Shown: piece after piece, positions 10,430 to 21,962 of the stretch
Numbering within the stretch: the stretch's first letter is position 1
Layout: each line of letters begins with the position of its first letter
NCBI GenBank assembly: GCA_027924585.1
Contig: BSBM01000779.1
Coordinates: 12,985,001 to 13,049,000 of the forward strand
From: Larix kaempferi
Taxonomy: Eukaryota; Streptophyta; Pinopsida; Pinales; Pinaceae
Length of the DNA stretch: 64,000 nt
Reading direction: 5' to 3'
Notes under the pieces: model-generated
Databases searched by the model: none
Told to the model about the DNA's origin: nothing
The model's input: only the letters and a program-made list of their open reading frames with translations
Translations under genes and position numbers: made by a program

Positions 10430-10837
10430 TCAGATGATCACCCATTTGGCAACACGGCCTTGTAGAAGGCGACGATTCAAGAGATAGACCATTGGATTGG
10501 AATTGGCTACAACCTTGGTGTGGCTGAGGAGAATGTAATGTCGTAGCTTTTGTACGGAAAAGACGACGGTGAGGGCCATCTTCTCTTCATGTGGGTAGCG
10601 GAGGGATGGGCCTGACAAGGTTTGGCTCACATAGTAGATAACATGCTCTTGGCGAGCGAAGTCTTCTTGGATGAGGACTCCAGAGACAACGTGATCTGAC
10701 GCCAAAACGTAAAGGGTAAAGTCTTTTGTGAAATCTGGTGGAGAAATCAAAGCGGCGCTTGTAAGTGTTGCCTTTAGGTCTGTGAAGGCTCCTTCTGCTT
10801 GGTCATCCCATACGAAGCGAGTATGAAGACACAGCAA
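10430..10837 (-). pseudogene. Element A RNase H (retroviral-type, native to the pol)
   Basis: The domain follows RT directly. It begins after FVWDDQAEGAFTDLKATLTS, and has FTLYVLASDHVVSGVL with the first catalytic Asp, YPHEEKMALTVVFSVQKLRHY with the Glu, and ends at LLQGRVAKWVII. An in-frame stop separates it from the following linker (QEYDLTFKTPKSTKELALAQL) that leads to integrase. It coexists with the archaeal-type RNase H at 8500-8928. Confidence 0.8.
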
Positions 10838-11668
10838 ATAGAGGAAACCATGTACTATGGTGGCATAGTCTGGGACAAAACGACGAAGGAAATTGGATTT
10901 CCCCTGGAGGCTTTGCAGCTGTCATAATGTACGTGGTGAGGGGAGGTCCACTATGGCTTGAACTTTTAGGGGATCAACAGTGATCCCTTTTTCTGAAATG
11001 ACAAACCCCAGTAGGTGGCCTGCTGTAACGCAAAATACACATTTGAGCTGGTTCAAGCGGATTTTGTATTTGCGACAACGCAAGAAAACCTATCGAAGAT
11101 TTTCTAAGTGGTTAGATCGTTTCTTAGATCGGGCGGTGAGGTCGTCTAGGTAAACTTTAATGATTTTGTACAGATCATGAAAGCAATAAGTCATGGCTCA
11201 TTGGAAAGTGGATCTCGCATTCTTGAGACCGAAAGGCATGACGTGATAGGCGAAGGTGCCCCATGGGGTGGTAAAACCGGTCTTGTATTGATCTTCCTAA
11301 CGGATTTTGATTTGGTTATATCCGGAGAAATCGTCCATAAAAGAGAGTACCTCATGTCCCACACACTCATCGATTAGTTGGTCAATAAATGGTGTGGGGA
11401 AGTTGTCTTTGGGACAAGCTAGGTTGAGGTCACGAAAGTCAGTACAAACGCGGATGGTGCCGACTTTCTTATTAACTGGTACTGGATTTGAAACCCAGAT
11501 GATATATGCAATCGGGTATATGAAACCTGCTGCTCGAAGCTTCTCGATTTCTGCTTTGATGGCTAGAAGCTTGGATGGGTGAATGGGACGTTGTTTCTGG
11601 TGGACCGGCGATATGTTGGGCCAAGTGTCTATGTGATGTTCTACGATGGTGGAATCAAGACCAGGCAT
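10838..11668 (-). pseudogene. Element A reverse transcriptase
   Basis: The first open stretch, 11297-11668, carries EMPGLD..VEHHIDT, then GFIYPI, RVCTDFRDLNLACPKDNFP and the catalytic FMDDFSGYNQI. After an in-frame stop the frame continues with [15 protein letters not shown] and the active-site YLDD (codons at 11141-11152). Further stops follow, including one before VFLRCRKYKIRL. All main RT motifs are recognisable, so the loss of function is from point stops, not from deletion. Confidence 0.85.
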
Positions 11669-11680
11669 CTCGGTATAAGA

Positions 11681-12478
11681 CTAGGCGAAGACATCTTGAA
11701 ACTCTTGGAAGGGTTTCTTATAAGCTTGGGTTTCTTTCTCAGTGCAAGATGCACCCAAAGAGATAAACTCGGGTTTTTCGGGGGTGGTGGAGATGTCGAT
11801 TTTTATAATGGGAGAAATATTAGCAATGTTACCTTTCTCGAAGGCTTCTGGGGCTGGGATTCGGTCTTTGAACCAATCGACCTTGGTTGGTAAGAAGTCC
11901 TTAGATTCAACAGATAGTTGGTTTTCCGCGGTGGACGTAGATGCCTCAGGGAGGAAGTATGATCGATGGTGCATATCATCCCAATGGTAGTCCGGTGCAG
12001 TGAGTGTTTCTAGGATCTCTTCATCGGTACGTAAATAATGTTCCATTAAATGAATTGGTTTGGGATTGTATGTGGTTGAAATCATATAAATGGTGTTGAT
12101 TTCTTCTGAATGGGATGATTCCGGAGGGAATATCGCTTCAACAAGTGGTGGGGATATCTGTAAGTTGGCATTATTCATCTCGTATAGTGCTGCTCTATAA
12201 TCTGGGAGATCGGGACAGTGATGTGAATAATGGCTGTAGATTCCGCATATTGCACAAGGGTGGTTTGTGCGTAATGATTTATCATGAGGTTGAGATGGTA
12301 ATTCTAATTTGACAACTGGAATGTTTATGTCATCATCCAACATATTCATGTGTTCTTGAAGTGCTGGTAGTCGTGGACATAGATGGGTGGCATGGTCGAT
12401 ATCGTCGCACAAGGAGCACTTAGGGAGTACATGGGTTGGGAGATTCTTGGCTAGTTTGGGAGTCACTGGGGGGTGCAA
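11681..12478 (-). pseudogene. Element A protease-RT linker with two extra zinc knuckles
   Basis: The frame encodes two CX2CX4HX4C knuckles: CSLCDDIDHATHLC (12377-12418) and CAICGIYSHYSHHC (12215-12256). After them come an acidic segment and VDWFKDRIPAPEAFEKGNI, then QEFQDVFA and a stop just before the RT. Knuckles normally sit in gag upstream of protease. The second of these is preceded by LRTNHPC, exactly like the gag knuckle at 14104-14145, which suggests internal duplication of that module. The same arrangement is in element C. Confidence 0.75.
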
Positions 12479-14355
12479 ATTGTGGGTGCAGTGTTGTAGG
12501 TTTCTGGACCTCTTCCCCTAGTGTTGCAGGATTGAGGGGGGACATAACTAGATGTCGATGTAGCGCCTCCTGTTGGAACTGAACGGTTTTGGGGGTTTGG
12601 GGCACCAGGTGGTGGGCGAGTTTGGTGGTTTGGTATGCCCGGCGGTGGATGGTTTGACATATTCATAGGTTGTATCGGTTGTAGGACAACGGTCGAAGTC
12701 GGTGGGGGGGTTGGTGCAGGTAAGTACCATACTGGTAACCCTATTGTCAAACCTAGAAGGTTGAGTGTAGCCATTACAGGCGAGCTGACAACTCTGGAAA
12801 ATGGAAACAAGAATGGGATGGTATGAGTTGGTGTTGTTCTGATATGAGTAGGCACGATGGGTTCCTGTGGTGGTGGTTGAGGTTGTTGAGGACGTTGTTG
12901 TTCATTGTGAAATAAGGTGCACAATTTGGATACTGTAGTTACCTGAAGAGGTGGGATTGACGGGAATGAGGTGGTCATGGGAGTATCTGAATATATCCCA
13001 GGTTCGACTGATGAGATGAAAGATGTTGGTGCACTAAGAACAGGTTGTTCGATCATGGGAAGAACATTCTCTGGTGCTGTGGGGGCATTGGGATCATAGT
13101 ATGTAATCTGGTCGATTTTAATTACGCGTCCTTCATGGGGGAACATCATGATACGAAAAACTGAAGAAGCAACAGCTTTCATTTTGTACGTGTAGCTTCG
13201 TCCCAGAAAAAGATTGTAATCAAGTTGGGCGTTAATGACCTCTATATCTATGAGAACCAATTTTCCCCCAAGTTGTATGGGTACGTTCACCAACAAACCT
13301 TGAGGTTGAGTTGCACGAACATCATATGCTCTTAATGCGGTAGTGGACGGTTGTAGTGTTGGGGATCCAAGTTTTTTCCATACAAAAGTCGACATAACGC
13401 AAGTAGAGGCTCCTTCATCGATTATGCATCGATGGAAAACAAGGTTACGAATGGAGACTGAAACTTGAAAAGCTAGAGATGCAGGCATGCGAGGTTCAGC
13501 TTGTTCTAAGTTGAAATCCATCATGTTAGAGTCGTTAGGATCTATGGCACCAATGGCGGATAACAACAACTTTCTCTATGCAGGACAGTTTTTTAAGATT
13601 TCAAGAGTGAACATAGTAGCGGGGGATTGAGATAAATCCTCTACAATGTTATAATTGGAAGCTGCACGAGCGTTTGGGTTATTGTTAATCCGTCTCAAAT
13701 GGAAATGAGGTGCTTTGGGGCCCCCGTCCATTGGTATAGTGGGTATGCGAAATGGTTGGTTTGTTGGGAGAGTACTCGACGATGGGTCGGTAGTTGTGGC
13801 CTCAGGGGCAGATCCGTATTGGTTTCAACGGGTTTGGAGGTTGACATCATTAGATGACATCATAAGCAAATGGTGAGTGTTGGACTCAGCATGCTGGTAA
13901 TTGGAGGCTACATAGGTAATTTGCTGTTGTGGTGTAGTGGATCCTTGAGGGGGATCATTCGAACGAGTGTTTACCATGCCTTAGTTTGGTAAGGGGTTTT
14001 GCAATATCATGGGTTGTTGCTGAGGAGGAGGTGCTAGCTGTGCAGCATGTCTTTTCTGTTGGGCGTCGTCAGTCCAGAGTTGACGCGCATGATCTACATG
14101 GGGACAATTATGTGTGTAATGGCCGTAGACTCCACATATGGAACATGGATGGTTTGTTCTCAAGTTATTATTTTTAGCCTGTTTCGGTGGGCAATCAATA
14201 TTTTGGTTAGGGGGAGCAGCATTATTATTGTTTGGAGGATTAGGTGGTGGTGCACCTTTCTTATGTTGTTGGTTATTTTTGCGGTTACGTCCTCTTCCAC
14301 GGTTTGGTTGACCTCCTTGGTTACGCTGATGGTTCTGGTTTGGGGGTTGGTTTTG
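12463..14355 (-). pseudogene. Element A nucleocapsid and aspartic protease region
   Basis: After a stop at the end of the gag frame, sequence coding for a basic, Asn/Gln-rich linker leads to the gag zinc knuckle CSICGVYGHYTHNC (14104-14145). Protease follows in a 368-codon frame (12463-13569), with RCIIDEGASTCVMSTFVW as the likely active-site turn (Asp near 13415-13420), then LDYNLFLGRSYTYKM, the conserved hydrophobic-Gly-Arg segment. A long proline-rich tail ends the frame. Stops between 13570 and 14103 break the connection between knuckle and protease. Confidence 0.8.
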
Positions 14356-16216
14356 CTATGCGTAAACATGCCCTTGGGCGGTAGGTGGGTTTTGAGGTCG
14401 TGCCGGATCTAGCGCAGGTTGCGGTGGGTAGTAAACAGGAGGGTTCGGAGGTGGCCCTGTTGGTTGCTGTTGTGGATAACTTTGAGCTACTGGAAGTGTT
14501 GGAGCAAGAGGTGCTGCTTGCGGAGGATAATAAGCCACTTGGGCTTGTGGCTGGACCAGAGTCTGGTGGGCCGGTTGGTTATAATATGGAGCTGGCGCAT
14601 AAGCTGGTGGTGCATGTCCGTAACATTGTGGTGGACACGAAGGTCCATGGATGTGATGGGTGTGTGTTATGGGAGCATACGAAGTTGTAGCCCCAGAATT
14701 GGATGAAGCCCTAGAAAGGTCTTGGATGTTGTTTATACTGATCAAGGTAAAAGGTTTGTTTTTTGTCGTAACCTGGCCGATAATACCGTCGGTGACATGG
14801 GATGCCCCCCGGCATGTCATGGCGGGATGGATCGCCGCGTGGGGCATCAGGTAAAATAGTGTATAGATATCCTGACTGGGCATATATGAGGTCGAATTGT
14901 TGAGCTTTCAAGATAGCTTCTTCTTCTGACTGGGGTCGTTCGGAAGCTACATCTTTGGCTATGAGGGGTAGGAGTGATTTGAGAAACCAATCCAAAAAGA
15001 TGCGGTCATCAAGTTTAATCTTATAGAGGCTACGGCGCTTACGCCACTCATGGATATGATCGGTGATGTGTGTAGCCGTGTTCTGTCTACAAGACAAAAG
15101 TATTTCAACTCTTGCATCATAGCGTATAGGTAGTTGGAAAAACTGGAGGAAAGTTGAGGCAAGGGACATAAATGTGTTGTGGGTCCCATGTGGTTGCTCA
15201 ATGTACCACTTGGCTGTAGAGCCAGTGAATGTTCGTTGTAATAGTCTCAGTCTAATGGAATCATATACCATGGAGTTAGAGGAACACCATAGGTGAAACG
15301 ACATGATGTGGTTTTGGGGGTCTTCCCCAGCTTTTCCTTCAAACTTTGGGATGTCTGAGGGAAGCATTGTGGGCATGGGTGGACACATAGGGTTGTGTCT
15401 AATAGGATCGTTGGTTAACCTGGCCAGGTCTAGTAAGTTCAGACTAGCCATGTATGGTAGACTAGCAGATGGGTGTGGCATAGTGACTGGAACATAACTG
15501 TTAATGGTAGCATTATGTGGTGGTCCAGTGGCCCCTAAGGGTATTCTAGGTATGGAAGGGATGTGTCCTCCAACCGATGTGGTGTGGGAAGGGCCGGCGC
15601 TCCCAAGTGTAACATGGGTTGCAGAGGGGTTAGGAATAGTGCCAGGAATTCCTGGGATCTGGGTTGTGGTAATGAGAGGGGTTGTGACCCCTATGTTGGG
15701 CATACCCATAATAGGTGGTGGTCCTGTGTTGGGCATACCTAAAGGGGGAATGGCCCCTATATTAGGCATGCCTAAGGGGGTTGTGGTTACCTTGGGTGGA
15801 ACAGTAGTAGTAGGGTTTGTTGATGTAGCTTCAATAGCACTGGTGAAAAGGGGGCCGTATTGTGATCCAGCCATGGGGTTGGTTGGTGGTGTCTCAGTAG
15901 GGTGTTCGGATTCAGCCTCAGAATCAGATGTGAAAAGAGGCGCATCAGAATCGAATGACTGTGTTCTATGCTGATGATGTGTCGAGTCAAGGGATAACGC
16001 TCTACATTTGTGACGTGTAGATTCAAATGTACTGAACTGAGGGGGTTCACCTTGAAAACAACGCGATCGTCTTAAATTCTCAATGGTGAGAAATGTATAA
16101 AAAATGTCAGTGGATGGTGGTGATGTAAAAAAACTCAAAACCCTAGTGCAACAATGTGTGCAAGAGGGGAGTGAAAAAATAATGGCTCTCAGGCCAACAA
16201 CCAACCTCAAAAGCAC
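14356..16216 (-). pseudogene. Element A gag (capsid)
   Basis: The structural protein of the virus-like particle. Two overlapping frames cover it: 14711-16216 (N-terminal and capsid part) and 14356-14883 (Pro/Gln/Tyr-rich tail). A frameshift lies at about 14800, after DAPRGDPSRHDMPGG. The capsid part has FEGKAGEDPQNHIMSFHLW, LLQRTFTGSTAKWYIEQ and EAILKAQQFDLIYAQSGYLYT. Homology with element C begins at TIE.LRRSR near 16090, so the ATG at 16216 is only the formal start of the open frame. C lacks an ATG there too, so the true start is uncertain. Confidence 0.85.
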
Positions 16217-17329
16217 TTATTACAATAGTTGTGCTATAATAAGTGGAGGGATCCAAAAAAGCAGTCAGAATACCAAAAGTCAAACAATTCCTAGAAAAAA
16301 GTGGTGCTCACTAGACCGAAGGTGGGTATTGTATCATGCAAACACCTAACTAGAAGTATTGTGAGTCGACAAACTATATCCTCTGCAAGGTGATGAAATC
16401 CAAGTCAGACAATATAGAGTATAGAATCAACGGCTAGATATCCCCCTACCGGGAGGGACACCGGGTAGACAATCCTAAAGAATGGTAACTAGGATACCCC
16501 GTTCATGACAAGTTTGGTTGGGTGAATCTGCAGTTTGGTTCTATCGCCGCTGTACCCCAATACAGGTGTACACCGAGAACTTCGAAAGGTATCCTTCGGT
16601 TATTGAATGGATTGTGGTATTCCACTCAGGCTTCCGGAACCAGTCTGGCTACTTCAACCCTCCTAAGGGAGAGGCCTTCCCGATAAATTGGTTGATAACA
16701 GTGTCAAAATTATAAGGGATTTTGGGGACCCTAAAAGACAACCACTATGTCCCAGATGTAAATAATTGAGGGGTGTTATTGGTACACCTATCCCCTCAAT
16801 CGTACCTAACTACAAGATTCTTTTAAGTGCTCCCCAAGTGGGGTTAAAAAGTTTGTTGAGTTAAGGTAGATTTTAAGGCTCAATTAATTAAAAATGTGGT
16901 AGATTGGGTGCACGTATGATTATTTAACTGAAAATGATTTTCCTCACTTGGGCGATTGACTAGAAATGAAAAACAAGACGCTTCCAAATTGCAAAAAATA
17001 AAGGCATTTTCTGAAATGTAAATGCTTTAAAAACAATTCAAAAATATGGACTTTTGAAATAATTTTAAAGGAAAGCAAATAACATAACAATTTCAAGAAA
17101 TAAATGGATTTCTTAAAAAATTGCTTGGGAAAACTATTGAACAGATTTAAAGTGAAACCTATGATCTAAAAATAGTGCTGAAAATCTTTCTTTCACTTAC
17201 TGAAAATTTTTAAAAAGACTTTTTAATGGAGCATATGTAAATAGAAAATGTTTCACTATGGTTGTAATAATGCAGAAAAAATAATGTTGGAAAATAGGCT
17301 AAATGGGCGAAAAATATAGCAAAAATTTG
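16217..17329 (-). other. Element A leader, non-coding
   Basis: No gene is seen. Parts of it (about 16380-16900) are the reverse-complement homologue of 33500-34000 in element C, sharing phrases such as 'tccctcccggtagggggat' in inverse orientation. Both copies therefore have a long untranslated leader of about 1.5 kb between PBS and gag. Confidence 0.65.
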
Positions 17330-17570
17330 CCGAATTCAAAATAACAGCATCTCGAGTTTGGGACACGAAGCCGCTATGTGTAGCACAGAAAATGGTTGTG
17401 AAGCCACGATGTGCAGTGCGGAAAAAGCTGCGAAGCCACGATGTGTAGCGTGGAAAAAGACCACGAAGTTGTGGCGCACAGCGCGGAAAAAGGCCGCAAG
17501 GTCCCGATGATCCGCGTGACTGTCGAGCGAAAAGTCGTGATGCGAAAACGAAAAAACGAGTTGCCGAAAA
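17330..17570 (-). repeat. GC-rich leader tandem array in element A
   Basis: A series of degenerate units of about 40 bp, with CCACGATGTG and GCGGAAAAAG as the recurring plus-strand pieces. Element C has a comparable but diverged CpG-rich array (about 32780-33190) in the same place between PBS and gag. A sense-strand frame of 121 codons covers it, rich in Phe, Arg and Cys. Confidence 0.65.
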
Positions 17571-17729
17571 CGAAACCGAAAAGTGAAATTTCGGTCTGTT
17601 AAAGGCTGCAGAAAGGGCCAATAGCTAGGGCAACAATGAGTATGCTATCTAGTATGGCAGATCTGTTAATTTAAATGATAAAAACAAGTAAAAAACTAAG
17701 ATCTAAAGAAAAAATTTAAAGCTCGAAAG

Positions 17730-17744
17730 CCAGCGGAGTCGCCA
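17730..17744 (-). promoter_or_regulatory. Element A primer-binding site
   Basis: Minus-strand TGGCGACTCCGCTGG lies a few bases inside the 5' LTR end. Element C has TGGCGACTCCACTGG at the same place. This PBS type is the one I know from Ogre/Tat elements (tRNA-Arg type). The tRNA assignment is from memory, not checked. Confidence 0.7.
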
Positions 17745-17750
17745 AAAAAC

Positions 17751-18433
17751 TGTTGTTTGGTTTTTCAACCAAGCATGTGCAAGGATGCACCTACTAACTT
17801 GTAGTAGCAGTCTTCAAATTGAAATCAAATACAACTATAAATTAATCTAAATCTAACATGTGCATATAACAATAAACTTGAAAAGATTTAAGAACAAGAA
17901 CAAGAAACGAAATAAAAAAAATGAATTTTGTTTTGCAATACCTCAAATGGTGAGGATGTTTGGTGTTGAGCAGCTCCAAGGTTGAGATGCTCTAGGCTCC
18001 AATGGTCTCTTCTCCAAGATTGCTACAATGGTCAAAGAACTCAAGAGAGATTTTGACAGCATGAGGATAGGATGATGGATGGATGGAAAGTGAGGAGCCC
18101 CTATCACCTTTTTATAGTTTTTGGTGATGGGGAATACCATTGTGGTTTTAAGGAAACCAATGGTATTGACCAACATGGTTTAGGTACCTTTTCCCCTCTT
18201 TTTTTCTTTTTTTCTTTTTTGAATATTTTTATTCCCTTTTAATATTTTTGGGAATTTTGGACCCTTTTTGAGAGTTTTTTGAGGAAAAATATATATTTTG
18301 AGGGGGAAAAAGGGTATATTATGGTCTTTTTGGTGACCTTTTGATGGCTTTAGAGGCTCAAATGGTGGAAAAGTGGACAAATGGGTCATGTGAATAAGGG
18401 AATGAACTAGTGAGCACTTTTTGGGTGTTAACA
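17751..18433 (-). repeat. Element A 5' LTR
   Basis: 683 bp, the partner of 3044-3725. On the minus strand it has a TATA-like TATAAAAAGG (about 18102-18113) that could start element transcription, and it ends in CCAAACAACA before the PBS. Confidence 0.9.
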
Positions 18434-19332
18434 GCTTCTCATGGATGTTACGTGAAAGACATGAAGGAATGTTGAGCGCGGATCGAAGGGCAGAATGCTA
18501 AGCATGGAGGTAAGGGGAATATGAAGCTAGGAGAATAGGGAAACATGGTGATGGGAGATTTGCAGCGTGGATATGGAAGAGTTGCAGCGTGGAGATGGGA
18601 GAGGTGTAGCAGCATGGTGGAGATGGGAGAAATGTAGCAGCGTGGAGATGGAGGATTTGCAGCGTGGAGATGGGAGAGGTGTAGCATCTTGGAGATGGAG
18701 AAATGTAGCAGCGTGGAGATGGGAGAGGTTGCAGCGTGGAGATGGGAGAGGTGTAGCAACGTGGTGGAGATGGAGGGAGCTAGGCGTAGTAGCCAACAAT
18801 GGAAAATGGGATGCTAAAGAAATGCATGGAGGTTGAGGGAGATGAGCGTAGCAGCCAGCATTGAGAAAAGGTTGTTGAGGAATGCGTGGAGACTGAGAGG
18901 AGCTAGGGAAGAATATGAAGCCTTATATTGGAGCATGAGTTTGAAGGAAAAGGAGGTGTGAAGGCTAGACGGAACTAGGGTGTAGATGGAGCAGTGTGAG
19001 AGTGAAGGTAGATGTTGCAGAAGTTAGGTCGCATAAGGCAGCATGACAGAGGGGAGAGGAATGGAGCATAAAGATAGGCGTGAAGGCTACCTAGAGAGTG
19101 GGAACAGGCCGCTCAAAGAGTGTTGGGGATGAATTAAATGAAAAAGACAAGAAATTGCTCAAAACACAAGCCCGCTTTGTATTAGATGAGAGAGGTGCCT
19201 TTTATAAGAAAAGGACCTACTTATTTACCTAATATGATCTAATACATTTTAATCAAAATAATTAAGATAAGATTATTACATTTCCCAATTTCTACTATGG
19301 GTTGAAAAGAAGACCCACTTCTTTGTGGCCCA
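18434..19332 (-). repeat. Element B 3' LTR, inner fragment
   Basis: Continues the LTR broken at 3043; the first five bases (GCTTC) are the target duplication of element A. It contains a minisatellite of about 21-24 bp units on the theme GCAGCGTGGAGATGGGAGAG (about 18545-18780), and ends TGGCCCA against the PPT. Frames called across it are minisatellite artefacts. Confidence 0.85.
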
Positions 19333-19346
19333 ATTCTTCCCTATTT
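19333..19346 (-). promoter_or_regulatory. Element B polypurine tract
   Basis: On the minus strand AAATAGGGAAGAAT abuts the LTR start TGGGCC, the expected position for plus-strand priming. Confidence 0.6.
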
Positions 19347-19439
19347 AGATCTGGAAGCGTCCCTACTTCCATGAGAAGATGAGGAAACATACGTTGTATC
19401 ATCTCAGTTGTCATCCACTTTCCTTAAGTCAGAGTTTGA

Positions 19440-19798
19440 CCTTTGCATGCCAACAGATAATGGCGCCATTACCTCAGAGCTTGCACTAGGATGTAGAATT
19501 CCTTGTCATAGGTGTTATAGTTTCGCTTAGCATCTGAAAGAGATTCTAAGTGGTAAGAAACAAGATGTCCTCCCTATTTAAGCACTGCGCCAATAACATA
19601 CTACGAGGCATCTGATTCAATCTAAAATGGTGGAGAGAGGTCAGCAAGACGCAGTAGATAAAATTTTATGCCACCAAGGAATATTTTCAATTCGCTGGCC
19701 AAATAAGGTGGTTGCCATTGTTTCAACGATTTGATGCGAGCAGGATCCGGTGGACTACCTTCTGAGTCGACAAGAAATCCCAAGTAAGGAACTGAGTG
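19440..19798 (-). pseudogene. Element B fused RT end / RNase H fragment
   Basis: Translated on the minus strand with stops ignored, this gives YLGFLVDSEGSPPDP, LKIFLGGIKFYLLRLADLSP, then GAVLK.GGHLVSYH and RNYNTYDKEFYILVQAL. These are the thumb/connection end of a Ty3/gypsy RT followed by RNase H. It joins directly to the N-terminal RT piece, so the RT core with its YVDD-type box is deleted. No integrase follows before the PPT. Confidence 0.65.
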
Positions 19799-20182
19799 CT
19801 AGCCAATATATGAATTCTTTTCTTTATCCTGTAGTTGGCATTTTGTGACAAGGCACATTTCTCGGGTGTCTTTTTTGGGGATTATGAAGGCTGGAGAAAC
19901 ACAAGGAGAAGATGATGGTTGAATGTGTGCTGAGTTGAGTAGTTCAGTCAGCTCCTTGTCAACTTCCTTTATTTCCCGTAGGGCAAGGCGGTATGTAGGT
20001 GCATTGGGTAGAGTAGTACATGGGGTTAGGTTAATAGAATGGTCTATGTGGTGGTAGGGGGGGGTCCCGTAGGGGGTTGGAATACATCGAAAAATTCTTG
20101 GAGGGGAGGAGAGATGGATTTTGGGATGGTATGAGTGGTGTTGTTTGGTTGAATGTGGCATACCAGACAAAGAGATACACAC
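19799..20182 (-). pseudogene. Element B reverse transcriptase, N-terminal fragment
   Basis: The minus-strand frame carries HIDHSINLTPCTTLPNAPTY, REIKEVDKELTELLNSAHI and SSSPCVSPAFIIPKKD, the standard start of a Ty3/gypsy RT. The catalytic palm motifs are missing because the frame is cut just after CLVTKCQLQ. Confidence 0.8.
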
Positions 20183-20238
20183 TGGTTGAGATGGACATCA
20201 GGTATTTTTTCTTTTGTTGAATTGAGTTTGGGTGGGGC

Positions 20239-20640
20239 TTATGTAAGGATATAGGTGTGGCCATCCTTGGTAAGTTTATAATGGAAAGATTTGGATGTAT
20301 AAATGGCATTTTGTTGGTCCTGGTAAGGGAGGCCGAGAAGTAAGTCAGCACAATCTAATGGTGATACATCAAAGAGTACAAAGTCTTTAAATTGACCAAT
20401 GGAAAATGTTATCAAGCAACGATGAGAAACTAGAATACGAGGACCATCCTTTTTGACCCATCCTAGATGATATGGTTTCAGGTGAGGAGTGGTGGGTAGA
20501 TGGAGGCACTGCACTAGCTCTTTTGAAACCAAATTTTTCTGGCTGCCATTGTCCATGATGAGCAAGGCCAAGGAATTTTTGATTTGGTAGTTATGAGTAA
20601 AGAGGGGTAGGGTAGATGAGTTGGAATATTTAGATGTCAT
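20239..20640 (-). pseudogene. Element B aspartic protease
   Basis: A 133-codon frame with LALLIMDNGSQKNLVSKELV, where the Asp-Asn-Gly is in the place of the usual D-S/T-G active turn, then LPTTPHLKPYHLGWV and DCADLLLGLPYQ, a typical second conserved hydrophobic loop. It lies between gag and RT, as expected for Ty3/gypsy elements of the chromovirus or related type. Confidence 0.8.
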
Positions 20641-20721
20641 TAAGATGAATGAGGGATCTACTTTAGTAGGATTCTCAAGAGAAACCTCCTCAATGTCATA
20701 TACAGGTTGGGATGAAGTAGC

Positions 20722-21730
20722 TTATGTGCAGAGAGTTTTGTTGGTCTTGAGGGATTGTAAGACGCAACAATCTGAAGTGTTGTGGGAAGTAGTCTTGTGG
20801 AAGGAACACCACTGTGTATTGGAATTTTGTTTCGTAGGATGAGTGGAGGGAAAGTGAGGTGAAGTATTGGGTGTGGGAGTTTGTGAAGCAGAAGGATTCT
20901 GGTTGGGACGAGATTGAGGAGTACAAACCTGAGGAGATATCTTCCTTTCAATTGCCAATGTTCTTTGAAAAGCTTTATCTAATGTAGAATTTTCAAACAA
21001 CTCAACTTCTCTACGGAACTGAACCAATAAACCAGAATTAAATTTAAGGATTAATACCTCTTATGGGTCTGGAATGTGGAGCAATAGTCAAATCTTGGAG
21101 AAGTATTCAATTTAGGCTTGTACCCCTTGTGTAGGTAGTTGACGTAGCTGGTGCCATCAGATCCATAAAGACTCAAGATACCCAGGTGGATAAAAATGAT
21201 CTCTTAGTGATTCACTCATGTGAGCTCAATTGATGATCGGTTGAGAAGAAGAAGCCTCCGTTGAGCCTCCAATGTCTATTACCAAGGTGTTCTTTTCCCG
21301 CTCTGTGTCCCACCAAGTTTGAGAAATTCCTTCCAACTGTAATGCTGTAATCTGGAGCTTTCTCTCTTCGGTAAGGCCTCTGCAAGTCCTAAAATATGTG
21401 GAAAGGTTGCGGATCCATGAATCCAGAGCTTCTCCATTGGTTTGGCTAGAGAACTTAGGGAGTTGGAACCAAGTATCTAACCGGAATGAATCTGGGTTGG
21501 TCTATTGTTACATCCCCATTAACTCATTGAGAGTAAGTGTGAGGTCCTGGACTGGATTATAGGCATTTGAATCAAACTCAATGACCAATGGATCTCTTCT
21601 ACGAGGCATCTTGTTGAGTAGGAAGGATTTGAGGCCAATTTTTTTTTCTTTTGAGATAAATCTGTTGTATGCTCTATGTTGAGTACAGAGGGAGAAATGC
21701 ACTGAGGCTTTGAGCTTAAGAAACAAAGGA
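20722..21730 (-). pseudogene. Element B gag
   Basis: Several broken frames. Near 21510-21726 is MPRRRDPLVIEFDSNAYNP. In the 21100-21480 interval, with stops, is a capsid-like LDTWFQLPKF...SWIRNLSTYF.CRGLTEERKLQ and EGISQTWWDTE. At 20722-21027 is the C-terminal part, with a Ser/Pro/Asn-rich linker and WCSFHKTTSHNTSDC, a degenerate zinc knuckle. Confidence 0.7.
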
Positions 21731-21946
21731 TTTGACTAGAGGGAGAGATCTGTGGGAATTAATATCTGTGAATCTCCTCTCTATGGTGGAGATCTTTGAG
21801 CGCCTCGGGAAAGATCTGTGAGTCAACCATCAACTATAGAAAACCTTGAGAAGGGTGTGATATCTACTGAAAATCATAAAACTCAAAGAAAAAAAAAGGA
21901 TGTTAAGAAAACCCTTAATTCATATCTTGCTTCTCCTTTGGATCTT

Positions 21947-21960
21947 GGGCTCTAATACCA
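21947..21960 (-). promoter_or_regulatory. Element B primer-binding site
   Basis: Minus-strand TGGTATTAGAGCCC, two bases inside the 5' LTR end. It differs by one base from the usual plant initiator-Met type TGGTATCAGAGC. Confidence 0.75.
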
Positions 21961-21962
21961 AT

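Larger units (their letters stand above)
3044..18433 (-). mobile_element. Element A: full-length Tat-lineage Ty3/gypsy retrotransposon with an antisense gene
   Basis: This 15.4 kb minus-strand element has LTRs of 682 bp (3044-3725) and 683 bp (17751-18433) with ends TGTT...AACA. It sits in element B's 3' LTR with target duplication GCTTA (3039-3043) versus GCTTC (18434-18438). The intact target, GGGGCTTCTCATGG, is visible in the other B LTR. Internal order on the minus strand is PBS, GC-rich leader array, gag, zinc knuckle, protease, two more zinc knuckles, RT, RNase H, integrase, archaeal-type RNase H, 55 bp repeats, a plus-strand antisense gene, a palindromic array, 150 bp repeats, a 3' spacer, and PPT. 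The PBS and the extra RNase H place it in the Tat group. Stops and frameshifts in gag-pol make this copy defective. Confidence 0.9.
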
